The position numbers were made by a program, and so were the translations under genes. This document shows positions 42,810-53,182 of a stretch of 64,000 nt of DNA, one piece after another. The stretch covers positions 790,624,979 to 790,688,978 of the forward strand of contig OX336389.2 of the NCBI GenBank assembly GCA_946902985.2, in the 5' to 3' direction. The notes below the pieces were generated by a model that did not search any database, was not told where the DNA came from, and saw only the letters and a program-made list of their open reading frames with translations. Numbering within the stretch: the first letter of the stretch is position 1; each line of letters opens with the position of its first letter. The stretch comes from Meconema thalassinum. Taxonomy: Eukaryota; Arthropoda; Insecta; Orthoptera; Tettigoniidae.

Positions 42810-45800
42810 TGTGCCCGTTTAGACCGGAGTCCGCACGACCACATATGCATTTTACCAATAATCAGTCAGCACGAGAGTCAAAATATCCTGGAGCGCCAGA
42901 TGGGTTAAAGCAAATCGCAAAAACGACATCAAATTAAAAAAATGCTTTACTGATTTTTGGCTCAATGCAACAATAAGGATAGAAGGAGATTTAATTGGGA
43001 GTAACACATCCTGTAAAATTATCTCAGTTTATTTTGAAGTTAAAATTGACTGCAAAGATGCTCGAAGTAGCATCACTCACGTGTGGCGATCCACACTCTT
43101 ATTTACACAATATACAGAAATTTTCCAAACACATTTGACAATCTTTTTGGAAACACAAGTCCGATTAATAGTCCTGTAGACTGTGTTCCAAAATTATTAA
43201 TGATTAATTCCAGTTCAAAGTTAATTGTCTCTACTGGAAATATCGTAGATCACTGTTTGAATATTTACATGATATTAACACTCGTAGAATAAATGTTCAT
43301 AGAATTTTTAACTTTCACTTATTTTTCCAGTTTCAAAAATACATTGTCGAAAAATATTATCATCATAGAAGCAACACAAATTATTTACACATATTAATAA
43401 CATCTGAAAAGTATTTGACCTTGAGCATAGCATCGAAGAACTGTGCGAAGCACAACAACAATTAATTGTTCTTCTGACAATAAACATTTCGAGAAGTGAC
43501 TCGATTATGAACTTCAAGTTCCTAACAAAATATATGATTTCTGAATCATCAACTTGATCAATAAATGGTTGAACCATTCAACTATTCAATTTTCCACTTG
43601 GAATCATTATTATAAAATATTTATATTCATGGCCATTTTTAGCAACTTTCACAACTTGCAATTCTTCGACAGAATGCGGAAATTATAATTGTAGTTTTAT
43701 AATGAATTCATTTAGTTCATGGCACTAGGATTGAAAATATCCTTCAAATTATTCGTGGTTAAAGAATTATTTTTAATTGGCAGTGGCCCATTCTATTATT
43801 TGTGTAAGAACACAATATTACAACAACAACGGCAAAGGTCTTCCTCTGAAGAAGAATAAACTACTATCATGACAAATCCGGGTTCTAGCAAAATCAAAGT
43901 CTAAATGGAATTCGTAAACAAGGTTGAAATAAGAACTGATGGTTTCTAAGAAATAACCTTCGGGTCATTCATATGACGAAATGTGTAGTTCCAATACTCC
44001 TACTATAAACCTGAGCCATCGAACCTGCTATTTGATTGATGCTCGAAAAAACCTCTTCATTCCTGCGACTTAAACATGCGCACCTGGGAATGGCATTTCA
44101 ACTACTCCACACATAAATTTTCTTCCCAAAATTTATACAATAAATCAAGCCTCTGCTTGTTATCAACACTGGAAGATTAATAAACTTACAAGTTTATTTT
44201 ATTTTACCATTCAGTTCAACCCGTGAATTTACCATACTTATGAAAATCTTTATTTCACTTTCAAGTGTATTTACGTCATGATTTTATATAAATACAAAAA
44301 TATCCTATTTGATACAAATATCAATTGCTTCCCGTTTCATGCCTCTCCGTGTTATCTGAAAAATATACTTTGCTCATTGCAAATATCAACTGTTCAACCA
44401 GAACTGAAATGTTGGTTGAATGCAGGCTTGCGCTAACCACTCTCCTTCGGAAAATCTCCTGTTCCAAACTAGAAATGATTAAACTACTTCATAGGCTCTC
44501 TCTCAATACATATGATTATTAGAAAATATAATATCCAAGAATTATTTAGAAAAATTATAAAAATTATTATTATTATTATTATTAGTGGATTATTATTATT
44601 ATTATTATTAGTGGATTATTATTATTATTATTATTTATATTATTTTAAATATGTTTAATTATCATCTCATTATGTGAGAATCCACATGTTCGAACCTTCG
44701 AATATGGAAAAAATATCCATTCCTCAACAAAAATAAATTTAACTTTTACAGTTACATCGGTTGTTTTCCGTGGTTTCCCAAAAATATGAAATATTCAAAT
44801 AAATGCTCGAAATGCTCGGTCATCAATCCTAAACTGTTCTGAGTGCTGAAAATACTCAGAATAACTCTAACAAGTCTTGCGTAAATCATTGCAAGATTTA
44901 AATACGAAGAAAAAAAATGTGTTGGTCATCTGCAGAAAAATAGTTTGTTCCAATTAGCTAGGTATATTATAATTCAAAAGTGGCTTACATTTCTTGATGG
45001 TCTTGAAGCGTAGTAAACCTGGTCTGTACCAGATTTATCCATAGACATGCCCTATCGGACAAGCATGTACAATCCTTGTATCGGCCGCCATTATATACCC
45101 ACAATCCGTCTAGTAAGACATAGTGGTAGTATCTCTTGACGTTTGAATTAACTGTTGTTCCATTTTAATATGGGCTTCTATCAAAGCCATAACAGTTTGT
45201 TTAAATAGGGTCAGATCTAAGTGATCTATTCTTAGATATGTCAGTTGTAACATAACTCACGGTAATCTTATCAGTACAAGAAAAACACTGACAGTCTAAC
45301 CAATCAACGGCTGTTCTGAAGATCGTTCCCTGGGCATGGTTTATTATATCACCATCTACCATGCGCTAAGCAACTTGTAGTTTCCCTTGCGTAGACTAAT
45401 GAACGCCACCGTTATAGACTAGTCTTCAGTGTACTGACAGATCGAAGTGGTTAACTAGTTACAAATATGAAAAACTGGCTGAAATGGATTTAAATATCCA
45501 AGTATTATGGTATTACTGGACTGTGACAAAGTACTAATTCTAGACAAAGTCTAGCATATGTCCATGTAGAAATATAAATATTTCCACCAATGTCTGTAGA
45601 AAAATCAATCACCTCAGTGATTCTCCTCGCCGTAAACTTACTAAGTTCCACCTCGTAGCGCAGCACTTTCGTGACTATCACAACTTTGTAAATAACTTCT
45701 GCGTAGATCCGGCAACCATGTGCCTTGACTCAGCGTAGAGGCACCTTGCTAGGCAAGGGCTTGTGTTGGAGTGAGCTGACCATGCCTGCTCCAGCTGGCT

Positions 45801-46164
45801 TTTATTCAAAACTGCCAGGGTCACGCGTCATCACGTTGTAATCTAGAAATCCTCATATCTCTGGTATCCCTGGTCCGATTTACTTGATACTAATTGCATT
45901 CTCTTTCATTTGGCCGTGCCAGTAATCTGATCCCAGTCTCAAGTCTCTACTCCATGGTTAACTATTTAATCAATAAATAGCCTCGACCTCTGCTATTACT
46001 CGCTACGTCACTTGACATGCAAGTATCGGTAAATTCCTTCCAAATGCTTCGAGAAGCAATGTAGCGCGATATTCAAATATCTCAACTTTCAAAAGCGGCT
46101 ACAGCCTTTCCCTTGATATCTAGGTGTCTGAAACTTGGAATACCCATTCCTAGAGTTGGGCACA
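42810..46164. mobile_element. 3,355-bp TG...CA insertion, candidate large solo LTR
   Basis: It begins TGTGCCC and ends GGGCACA (7-bp short inverted repeat) and is flanked by GTAT duplications. It is precisely absent from the left arm. No ORF with family similarity was found inside. It contains ATT/TTA microsatellites (44566-44635) and a short GGTTGTTTTCCGTGGTTTCCC SINE-like piece near 44757. TG...CA ends with a 4-bp TSD fit a solo LTR, though 3.36 kb is long for one. A non-autonomous DNA transposon is the alternative. Confidence 0.65.
44566..44640. repeat. ATT microsatellite with a repeated ATTAGTGG spacer
   Basis: Three (TTA)n runs separated by two copies of TTAGTGGA. Confidence 0.8.
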
Positions 46165-46605
46165 GTATATGAAGACAAGTTGGATTTTCTAGAACACCTG
46201 GACACATCAGATTATCCTACTAATCACATATGTTACTCTACATCAAACAAGAAAACGTTAGGGAAATTTAAAGACGAGGCTTGTGGACAAATTATAAAAG
46301 CATTTGTTGGACTTAGAGCTAAAATGTACGCTTTAGACATAAATGGTAAAGAAATCAGAAAGATTAAAGGTATTAACAGAGGTGTTGTCAAAAATTGTAT
46401 AAGCTTTCAAAATTATAAGGATTGTGTCATGAACAACAATGTAAAAAGAATACCAATGAACATTATCGCTTCTAAACAACATGACATATCATCTATAAGA
46501 CTAAACAAAATTGCTTTGTGTCCTGGTGATGATAAAAGAGTGATTGATGGTGATTGTATAGGTACACATGCCTATGGTCATTACTCAATCATTGACTATG
46601 CTTAA
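46135..46605 (+). pseudogene. DNA polymerase B C-terminal part, right copy (after insertion)
   Basis: From 46165 the reading resumes with VYEDKLDFLEHLDTSDYP, then KKTLGKFKDEACGQIIKAFVGLRAKMYALDINGKE, and ends with the same GTHAYG...IIDYA tail as the left copy. The first dozen residues come from the inserted element. This part contributes the thumb and C-terminal region of the polymerase. Confidence 0.9.
46165..46168. repeat. TSD (GTAT) of 3.36-kb insertion, right
   Basis: Partner of 42806-42809. Confidence 0.8.
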
Positions 46606-46904
46606 AGAGTTAAGTTATGAATATCAAAATCTTCTGCCTGCAACTAGCAAATACATAAAACAAAACAATTTAGGAAATAAAACAATAGCACTACAAAAAT
46701 TAAAAAAAACTGGTATTCATAATCAAAAAATAAATAAAATAGAAAACCAAATAAAAGCAACTGTACAATTGATAACAAAAAAGAATATATATGAAATGTA
46801 TTATGTGTAAATAGTGTACATGTATTTAAAATAAAAAATATTGTATGGACACTGCTTGTACATTTTTTAATTACTACCCACCTCTCTCCAGTCATAATAC
46901 AAAA

Positions 46905-47265
46905 TGAACATGTAAATCACAAATTGGAAAATCCATGTTTCCATATTGACAAAATAGAAAAAAACATTAAACTGAAATTTTAAAAACTGTAAATAGGAAT
47001 TTGGTAAATTGACAAATGTGTAAACAACAAATTGGGAAATCCATGTTTCTATATCATGAAATTGAAATACTTTAAACTGACATTTTAAAAACTGTAAATG
47101 GGAAATTGTGAATTGGTAAATGTGTAAACAACAAAATGCAAAATCCATGTTTCCATGTTATGAAATTGAAAAACTTAAAACTGACATAAAAAAACTGAAA
47201 ATGGGAAATTGGAAAATTGACAAATGTGTAAACAACAAAATGAAAAAAAAACCGGTTGGGGGTAG
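46905..47265. repeat. Tandem repeats of about 90-97 bp downstream of polymerase, right arm
   Basis: Inverted counterpart of 30955-31310. Confidence 0.8.
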
Positions 47266-47414
47266 TGATCATGTTGTACAGTAGCCTATAAGACTAGCAT
47301 AAGGATAGTTGCATGTGTCTTTATATAATTTGTGTATGTGCATTAGCCTTTGGATTAGCTTAAGTTAGGTTTGGTAAAGTTAAGTTTGGTGAGGTTAGGT
47401 ATGTGACCTTGTTG

Positions 47415-47615
47415 TTTACTCTTTTTTGAAAATGTAAAATGTAAAATCTAAAAACAAAAAATATTAATTTAAAATGTAAAATCTAAAAAAAACTAAAATT
47501 TAAAATACAGAAAAATCAAAAATGTAAAATGTAAAATCTAAAAAATGTAAAATGAAAAAATCAAAAATCTAAAATGTTAAAATGTAAAATGTTAAAATGT
47601 AAAATCTAATTTCTT
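47415..47615. repeat. AAAATGTAAAAT low-complexity tract, right arm
   Basis: Inverted counterpart of 30598-30790. Confidence 0.75.
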
Positions 47616-47654
47616 TAAATGAGGATTCTGTGGATTAGGTTAGGTTATAACTAA

Positions 47655-48045
47655 GTTTATTATTTGTGCTCTCCCATTAGCTCTTACTTTTTTGCTCTCC
47701 ACTATTTTTCTCCCCACCTTTTTGCTCTCACATTTTGCTCTCACTTTTTTGCTCCCACTTTTTGCTCCCACTATTTTGCTCCCACTTTTTGCTCTCACTT
47801 TTTTGCTCCCACTTTTTGCTCTCACTTTTTTGCTCTCACTTCTTTGCTCTCACTTTTCTGCCCCCACTTTTTGCTCCCTCTTTTTTGCTCCGACCTTTTT
47901 GCTTCCACTTTTTTGCTCCCACTTTCATGCTCCCACCTATTTGCTCCCACTTTTTTGCTCCCACTTTTTGCTTCCACTTTTTTGCTCTCACTTTTTGCTC
48001 CCACTTTTTTGCTCTTACTTTTTGCTCCCATATTTGCTCTCACTT
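47655..48045. repeat. ACTTTTTGCTCCC minisatellite, right arm
   Basis: Inverted counterpart of 30146-30545, with a different mix of unit variants. Long ORFs on both strands are repeat artefacts. Confidence 0.9.
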
Positions 48046-48425
48046 TGAAGTTAGGTTATGTTAGGTTAGGTTAGGTGAAGTTAGGTTAGGTTAGGTGTGG
48101 TTAGGTTATAACTAAGTTTATTATTTGTGCTCTCACATTTGCTCTCACTTTTTTGCTCACACATTTTGGTCTCACTTTTTTTTTGCTCACACTTTTAAGT
48201 TAGGTTAAGTTAGGTTAGGTTAGATTAGGTTATAACTTAGTTTATTATGTGTGCTCTCACATTTGCTCTCATATTTGCTCTGACTTTGAAGATAGGTTAG
48301 GTTAGGTTAGGTTAAGTTAGGTTAGGTTAGGTTAGGTTATAACTTAGTTTTTTATGTGTGCTCTCACATTTGCTCTCATATTTGCTCTGACTTTGAAGTT
48401 AGGTTAGGTTAGGTTAGGTGAAGTT
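48046..48425. repeat. TTAGG-rich subterminal array, right arm
   Basis: Runs of TTAGG alternate with AAGTTTATTATGTGTGCTCTCACATTTGC-type segments. G-rich on the plus strand at the right end, the mirror of 29782-30145. Confidence 0.85.
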
Positions 48426-48429
48426 GGAT

Positions 48430-48640
48430 TAGGCAGAATCGTTGAGGTATGAATCAAAATCCAGCTCCTGTCAGTTTTGCATCACAAGGCTGAGTGTACC
48501 CCGTTCCACTCCTGAGACCAGAAACTAAATTTCTTGGCAGAGCCGGGATTCGAACCTCAGGAATGACCGCCAAGAATGCTTGCCAGTACACTACGAAGTG
48601 GACAATATAAGGCTGGTCTTGATTGAGCACGATCAATCAA
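48430..48640 (-). mobile_element. tRNA-derived SINE inside right arm
   Basis: Mirror of 29585-29790. The B box reads GGATTCGAACC on the plus strand. The A box has small changes (CCAGTACACTACG against GTAGTGTAGTGG). Confidence 0.8.
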
Positions 48641-48648
48641 TAATTACC

Positions 48649-48649
<1 letters not shown>

Positions 48650-48684
<35 letters not shown>
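48650..48684. repeat. AAT microsatellite, right arm
   Basis: Mirror of 29538-29567, slightly longer. Confidence 0.85.
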
Positions 48685-48686
<2 letters not shown>

Positions 48687-48744
48687 TTTCCATTTAGCAA
48701 CTACACGGCGGACCTCTCTCTGTGACGTCATGCACGTTCTCAGG

Positions 48745-48881
48745 GCGTGTCGGCCATCTTGCCCATTAGCCACTGCGCCAGCTCTGACTGACCCCTCCAT
48801 AAGAATAACATAGGGCTGGTTGCGCGCGGCAGCCATGTTGCCCATTAGCCCCTGCGCCAGCTTCGTCTTATATTACCTACT
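48745..48881. repeat. Terminal region with two GCTGGCGCA-type boxes (right)
   Basis: Inverted counterpart of 29341-29475, ending CTTATATTACCTACT. The inner box here carries substitutions (CACTGCGCCAGC). Confidence 0.7.
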
Positions 48882-48887
48882 TAGGTT
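48882..48887. repeat. 6-bp TSD (TAGGTT) of palindromic polymerase element, right
   Basis: Partner of 29335-29340. Confidence 0.85.
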
Positions 48888-49467
48888 CTTTCGCCTGAAG
48901 TAGAGAGGATTTTGGGACAGTTCCCAAGTAACCATGACGGCATTTGAAACCACCCACTCCATTTCTCACCATCCAGCAGTACCACGAGATATCACGATGA
49001 CCGGACAAACGCGGAAACTGCCATTGGCTGACCCTACAGATGATTCAGCTGACCTTCCAATAGAGCTCTTAATCGGAGGAGATCAGTATTGGACAATCGT
49101 CAGTGAGTCCGCCCCGATACGACTCTCCTCGTCAGTTGTGTTAATTCCATCGAAATTTGGATGGATATTCACCGGAAACCGCTCAGGCGTATCAGCCATT
49201 AACACGGTTGTAAACTTCATTGATGCACATCATTCCGTGCCCTGTGACGACTCTCTTCGACGTTTTTGGGATCTGGAGTCCGTTGGGATTGCAGCTGAAC
49301 AAGACCGAGCAATGGGCGCTAACGACCCCGCACTTCTAATAAAATTTTACGCGTCTTACAGTATTGAGGACCAAAGAAGAGTCGCACGATTGCCTCGCAA
49401 GGAAATTATGGAACTTGTCAACAACTATCACGTTGCAGAAAAACGATTCCAATCACTGAATACCTGA
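48888..49467 (+). pseudogene. BEL/Pao protease (DUF1758) C-terminal part and linker
   Basis: After one in-frame TAG near 48901 the frame runs open into VTMTAFETTHSI and then PIELLIGGDQYW, the conserved end of the BEL protease-like DUF1758 domain, followed by SKFGWIFTGN. The ORF proper is 48934-49467. It ends at a stop in the protease-RT linker. The upstream half lies at 28990-29334. Confidence 0.85.
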
Positions 49468-50330
49468 TTCCGGAAGAACGAAGCCCTGAGACGAACATAT
49501 ACGAACCACATGATGGACTACATAAGGAAAGGCCACGAGGAACTTGCTCCAGAGGAGACCCGTATGGATGATTTCTATCTTCCCCATCACTTAGTAAAGA
49601 AAGAGAAACATGGAACCATTAAATGGCGTATAGTCTTCGACGCATCCCCACACGAAGAAAACGCACGTCCACTCAACGAGACACCGAAAATGGGATCCAA
49701 CCTACTCCCCGAAATGTTTGCAGTGTTGTTGCGGTTCCGTTCATTCCCCTATGGTGTGATAGGAGACATTAGCAAAGCGTTTCTCCAGTTGTCCCTTCAC
49801 GAAGAGGATAGGGACTTCACACCAGATTCCTGTGGTACCGTGTTGTCGGAGATGAGAGTGGGGCTCAAGTGGCTTCCAACGAGCAAACGATTTTCCGCTT
49901 CAGAAGACTCCCGTTCGGACTGACTTGCAGCCCATTTCCCCTTTCAGCTACGCTGAGAGAACTAGTCACTAGAAACAGATCTGTTTCCTTCCGCGGCTTC
50001 ATTCATAGAAGAAAATACCTTCATGGACGACATTATCGCAGGGGTCCGAGGAGAAAATGAAGCAATCGCACTCTACTATGAACTCACCTCTCTCATAAAG
50101 AAGATAAGTCTACCCATGTCGAAATGGGCCACCAGATCCCAATAGCTGATCCAGTTATGGAAGGCCGAAGGAAGAGAGATCACCACGGAAACACATGTTC
50201 TTAGCGTTCCATGGATCACAGTAACAAACTAGCTCACTGTAGATCTTACAGAAATCACAACGAGACTGAAGGACCGCCCTGCTACGAAACGACACCTGCT
50301 CCAAGCGACTGCTAGTTTCTACGACCCACT
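49468..50330 (+). pseudogene. BEL/Pao reverse transcriptase, broken
   Basis: 49510-49923 has WRIVFDASPH and GVIGDISKAFLQLSLHEEDRDF (catalytic Asp of motif A). A frame change near 49830 leads to 49869-50060 with FRFRRLPFGLTCSPFPLSATL, and another to the MDD box (TFMDDIIAG) near 50022-50045. Further stops occur near 50145 and 50230. Block order is as in BEL/Pao. The catalytic acidic residues are visible, but the frame is not continuous. Confidence 0.87.
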
Positions 50331-50337
50331 GGGCTTA

Positions 50338-51240
50338 ATGACGCCGTTATCAATACTGGGGAAAATCCTATTTCAGGACACATGGCATAGAGCACTAACA
50401 TGGGATGAACTCCTACCGCAGGACCTTCCCAGTCGCTGGCATAGCTGGATCTCAAATCTACCCCAACTCTCGCAGATCACCGTCCCAAGATGGGCAGGAA
50501 TGCCCGAACGCGACATCACAGATGTCCATGTGTTCTGCGACGCTTCTGAGCGAGCGTATGGAGCTGTCTGGTATATACGATCTCTCTGCAATGGCACTAC
50601 ATCTGCCCACATGTTGTGCAGTAAATGTAGACTTGTGCCAGTCAAGAAGGTGACACTACCACGTTAAGAGTTGATAGCAGCGGTGCTAGGTGTTCGACTC
50701 TTGAATTACTTTTCTAAGGCGCTGCCCTTCGACACAAGCAGAGGGACCCTGTGGACGGACACAGGAATAACCTTAGAATGGATTCAGAATGATATGAGTC
50801 GTTGGAAGACGTTCATCTGCAACCGCGTGACCGAGATTCAATCCTCTACCACTCCCTCACAGTGGAGACATTGTCCAGGCAAGGACAATCCAGCAGATCA
50901 CTTGTCACGAGGTTTCGCGGCAGAGAAGATCAAAACTCTTAAGGTCTGGTGGCAAGGACCATCATCACTATCTCTCGACCGATGCCGTTGGCCACACACC
51001 TCACTCGTCTCTACGCCCGTCACTGAAGCAAGAACTCCCGCTCAGCATGTGTTCCAAATTGAATCACCAGACCCAACAATTGAAGCTACCAGATACAGCT
51101 CCTACATCAAACTTCTTCACGTAACCGTATGGGTTCTTTGCTTCGTACGCCTCCTTAGACACGAGGATCAACCAACGGGGGAACTGACAGCAGAAGCCAT
51201 AAATGGAGCCCTTCAGTATTGGATAAAGGCAATGTAAATG
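50338..51240 (+). pseudogene. BEL/Pao RNase H region, broken
   Basis: 50338-50667 has DELLPQDLPSRWHSWI and the first RNase H Asp block, VHVFCDASERAYGAVWY. One stop (TAA at 50665) separates it from 50671-51237, which has LWTDTGITLEWIQND, NRVTEIQ and the terminal WRHCPGKDNPADHLSRG block. The order and spacing match BEL/Pao RNase H, which degrades the RNA strand during reverse transcription. Confidence 0.85.
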
Positions 51241-51573
51241 GAATGTTTACCTACCGAAATTGCAGCTCTCGAACAGAAGACCCCTCTGCCCGAGAAATCG
51301 AAGATCAAACGTTTCAATCCATTTCTCGACAATGGCATATTCCGGCTCAGTGGACGCCTACAATATGCTGCGGTTTCAGAGAGTGAACGGCATCCAATCA
51401 TCATGGAAGGATGACATCACTTCACACAACTGGTGATAAGGGACAAGCACATACGGCTCCATCATCTCGGAGAACAGATTGTTCTCTCTGACCTCCGAAG
51501 CACCTACTGGAACCTTGGTGCTTGCCGTGCCATCTAAAACGTTCTTCACCAATGTTTACCCTGCAAGATGGTA
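51241..51573 (+). pseudogene. BEL/Pao integrase, N-terminal zinc-binding part
   Basis: Readings RFNPFLDNGIFRLSGRLQYA, ERHPIIM, then HHFTQLVIRDKHIRLHH, LSDLRSTYWNLG and HQCLPCKM give the HHCC zinc-binding region of the integrase. Two in-frame stops lie near 51410 and 51535. It is interrupted by a Helentron-like repeat just after CLPCKM. Confidence 0.82.
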
Positions 51574-51934
51574 AACAAGTAGTTCCGTAAAAAACTAAAG
51601 CCTATTTTCATATATCCTACTTATGTTAATTGCATCTATCAACATACCAAATTTCAGCTTGATTGTAACAGATTCGTAGATATTGAGAACCGTCTAATAT
51701 TTCGGATGGTCGCCATGTTGGATTTTTATATATGTAGATCTTAGAGTTATGTACTATTACATGAAGATTATTGTGTAGGTGTAGTATTCAAACTTCAATC
51801 GCATGATTAGTACACATGAAGTAAAAACGGGATTTTTAAATTTCGCACAGCTTCCATCTTCTGGTTATGAAAACAATGGAAATAAAATATATGCCAGTGG
51901 ATTGACATTTGTGTAGCCTAAGCATTTACCGTAC

Positions 51935-51939
51935 CTATA
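51935..51939. repeat. TSD (CTATA) of nested TIR transposon, left
   Basis: CTATA recurs at 53178-53182. The exact length (4 or 5 bp) is uncertain. Confidence 0.55.
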
Positions 51940-53177
51940 AGGCATCCAACGTTTAGAATGAAGCATTGGTCTTATGGCGCGTTACGACAGGGTTGCCACT
52001 CCATGAGATGAGGCAGTACAAAGCGCTTCACATAAACTTTCCGCACATTCAGCGATTGTGCAGTGACGAAGACTTGAATTAAGCACTGTATAATAATACT
52101 AATAGTATGCTAACATAACGCATACAACGAAATTATATTAAATTAACTATAACTTATGCTGAATGCGACATAAAGAAAACAATCAAAATAAAATAAATAA
52201 AGTACAAGCCCAAGGAAATGTGTGAAGTATCGACTGCAGTTAAAGTTGAAGTACGTTATTAAAGAAAATACTCCTCATTGACTTACCTTTCAAGATTTAT
52301 ACTTTCGTTGGGTTTAAGGTTCTTAAAATAACTGAACACATTAATTACGACCTGTTTTTCCCTCCTTCTGAGCACTTGACCACGCTTTCTTTTCACAAAA
52401 CTATCCATTGTTGTACGTGAAATACGTAAAATACAACACGTTAAATCTAACAGAACTGCTGCACACACACACACTCAAGATAGACAGCCGAACTACTGAA
52501 ATACAAGCTCGAATGTCACAGTAATAAAGCTGTGAGTAGGAAGCTGCACCCCGCTGTCCTTCGAAACTTCATTTTTATACTCCGCGGTCAATGAACAGCC
52601 CGGCCTGTGTAAACAATTAAACCTACACTCTGGGTAGGCAGGTATAAAACTTCTTCCAACATTCCTCTACAACTCTCAAACTGGCATGACATGGTTATCT
52701 TTAAAAATAGAAAAGTTGGCAGCATAATAACTTTTTCAATGCTGCTATGCGGTTAAGAGAGAATATTAAGAAGTTTTACCAACATGAAAATTGTAATATG
52801 TCCAGTATAAAATATTTCAATAATCCATCATCAAGACGGCATATTTAGCTACACGTGTGTGAAAAATAGGCATCACAAAGTCAATGCAACATGATATAAG
52901 ATCGATTTTACTAAAAAGGGGACTCAGTTTATAGTTTTAAAAAAATATGGATATCTAATATTTCTAGCATTTCTATCAAGTTCTAAAATAGGACAAAAAA
53001 AGATCGGCAAAACATAGTTCTACCCGAATATGCTGTTTTTTCGACAATGAAAATTTTCGACTGATATGGCAACAGTGGAGTGCTAGAAAATGACAGCGTC
53101 ATACATGTCTCGCGTGCAACAGAAAGAGAGAAGAATATCCCTATCTAACCAGTGCTTCATTCTAAACGTTGGATGCC
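51940..53177 (-). mobile_element. 1.24-kb TIR DNA transposon nested in H5
   Basis: GGCATCCAACGTTTAGAATG at 51941 is inverted as CATTCTAAACGTTGGATGCC ending 53177, with TIRs extending through GAAGCA. The host Helentron-like sequence (GTACC / GTTTCACTGCACTCGG) resumes on the right. A minus-strand reading at 52283-52474 may be the N terminus of its transposase. The rest lacks coding blocks, so it is non-autonomous. Confidence 0.82.
52283..52474 (-). pseudogene. Possible transposase N-terminal fragment
   Basis: The reading contains MDSFVKRKRGQVLRRREKQVVINVFSYFKNLKP, an R/K-rich segment followed by a helix of the type seen at the start of some insect DDE-transposase-like proteins. It lies inside the TIR element. 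No catalytic region follows. Recognition is tentative. Confidence 0.35.
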
Positions 53178-53182
53178 CTATA
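53178..53182. repeat. TSD (CTATA) of nested TIR transposon, right
   Basis: Partner of 51935-51939. Confidence 0.55.

Larger units (their letters stand above)
29341..48881. mobile_element. Palindromic type-B DNA polymerase element (Polinton/Maverick-like)
   Basis: 19,541 bp between TAGGTT duplications. Termini are AGTAGGTAATATAAG and its complement. The arms are 29341-37300 and 37550-48881; the second holds a 3.36-kb later insertion. A 249-bp unique spacer separates them. Each arm carries a zinc-finger/DNA polymerase B gene read outward and a small membrane-protein ORF read inward. A 6-bp TSD and 5'-AG ends are established Polinton traits. Integrase, ATPase, protease and capsid genes of that group are absent. 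The arms are diverged, so a simple assembly artefact is unlikely. Confidence 0.85.
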
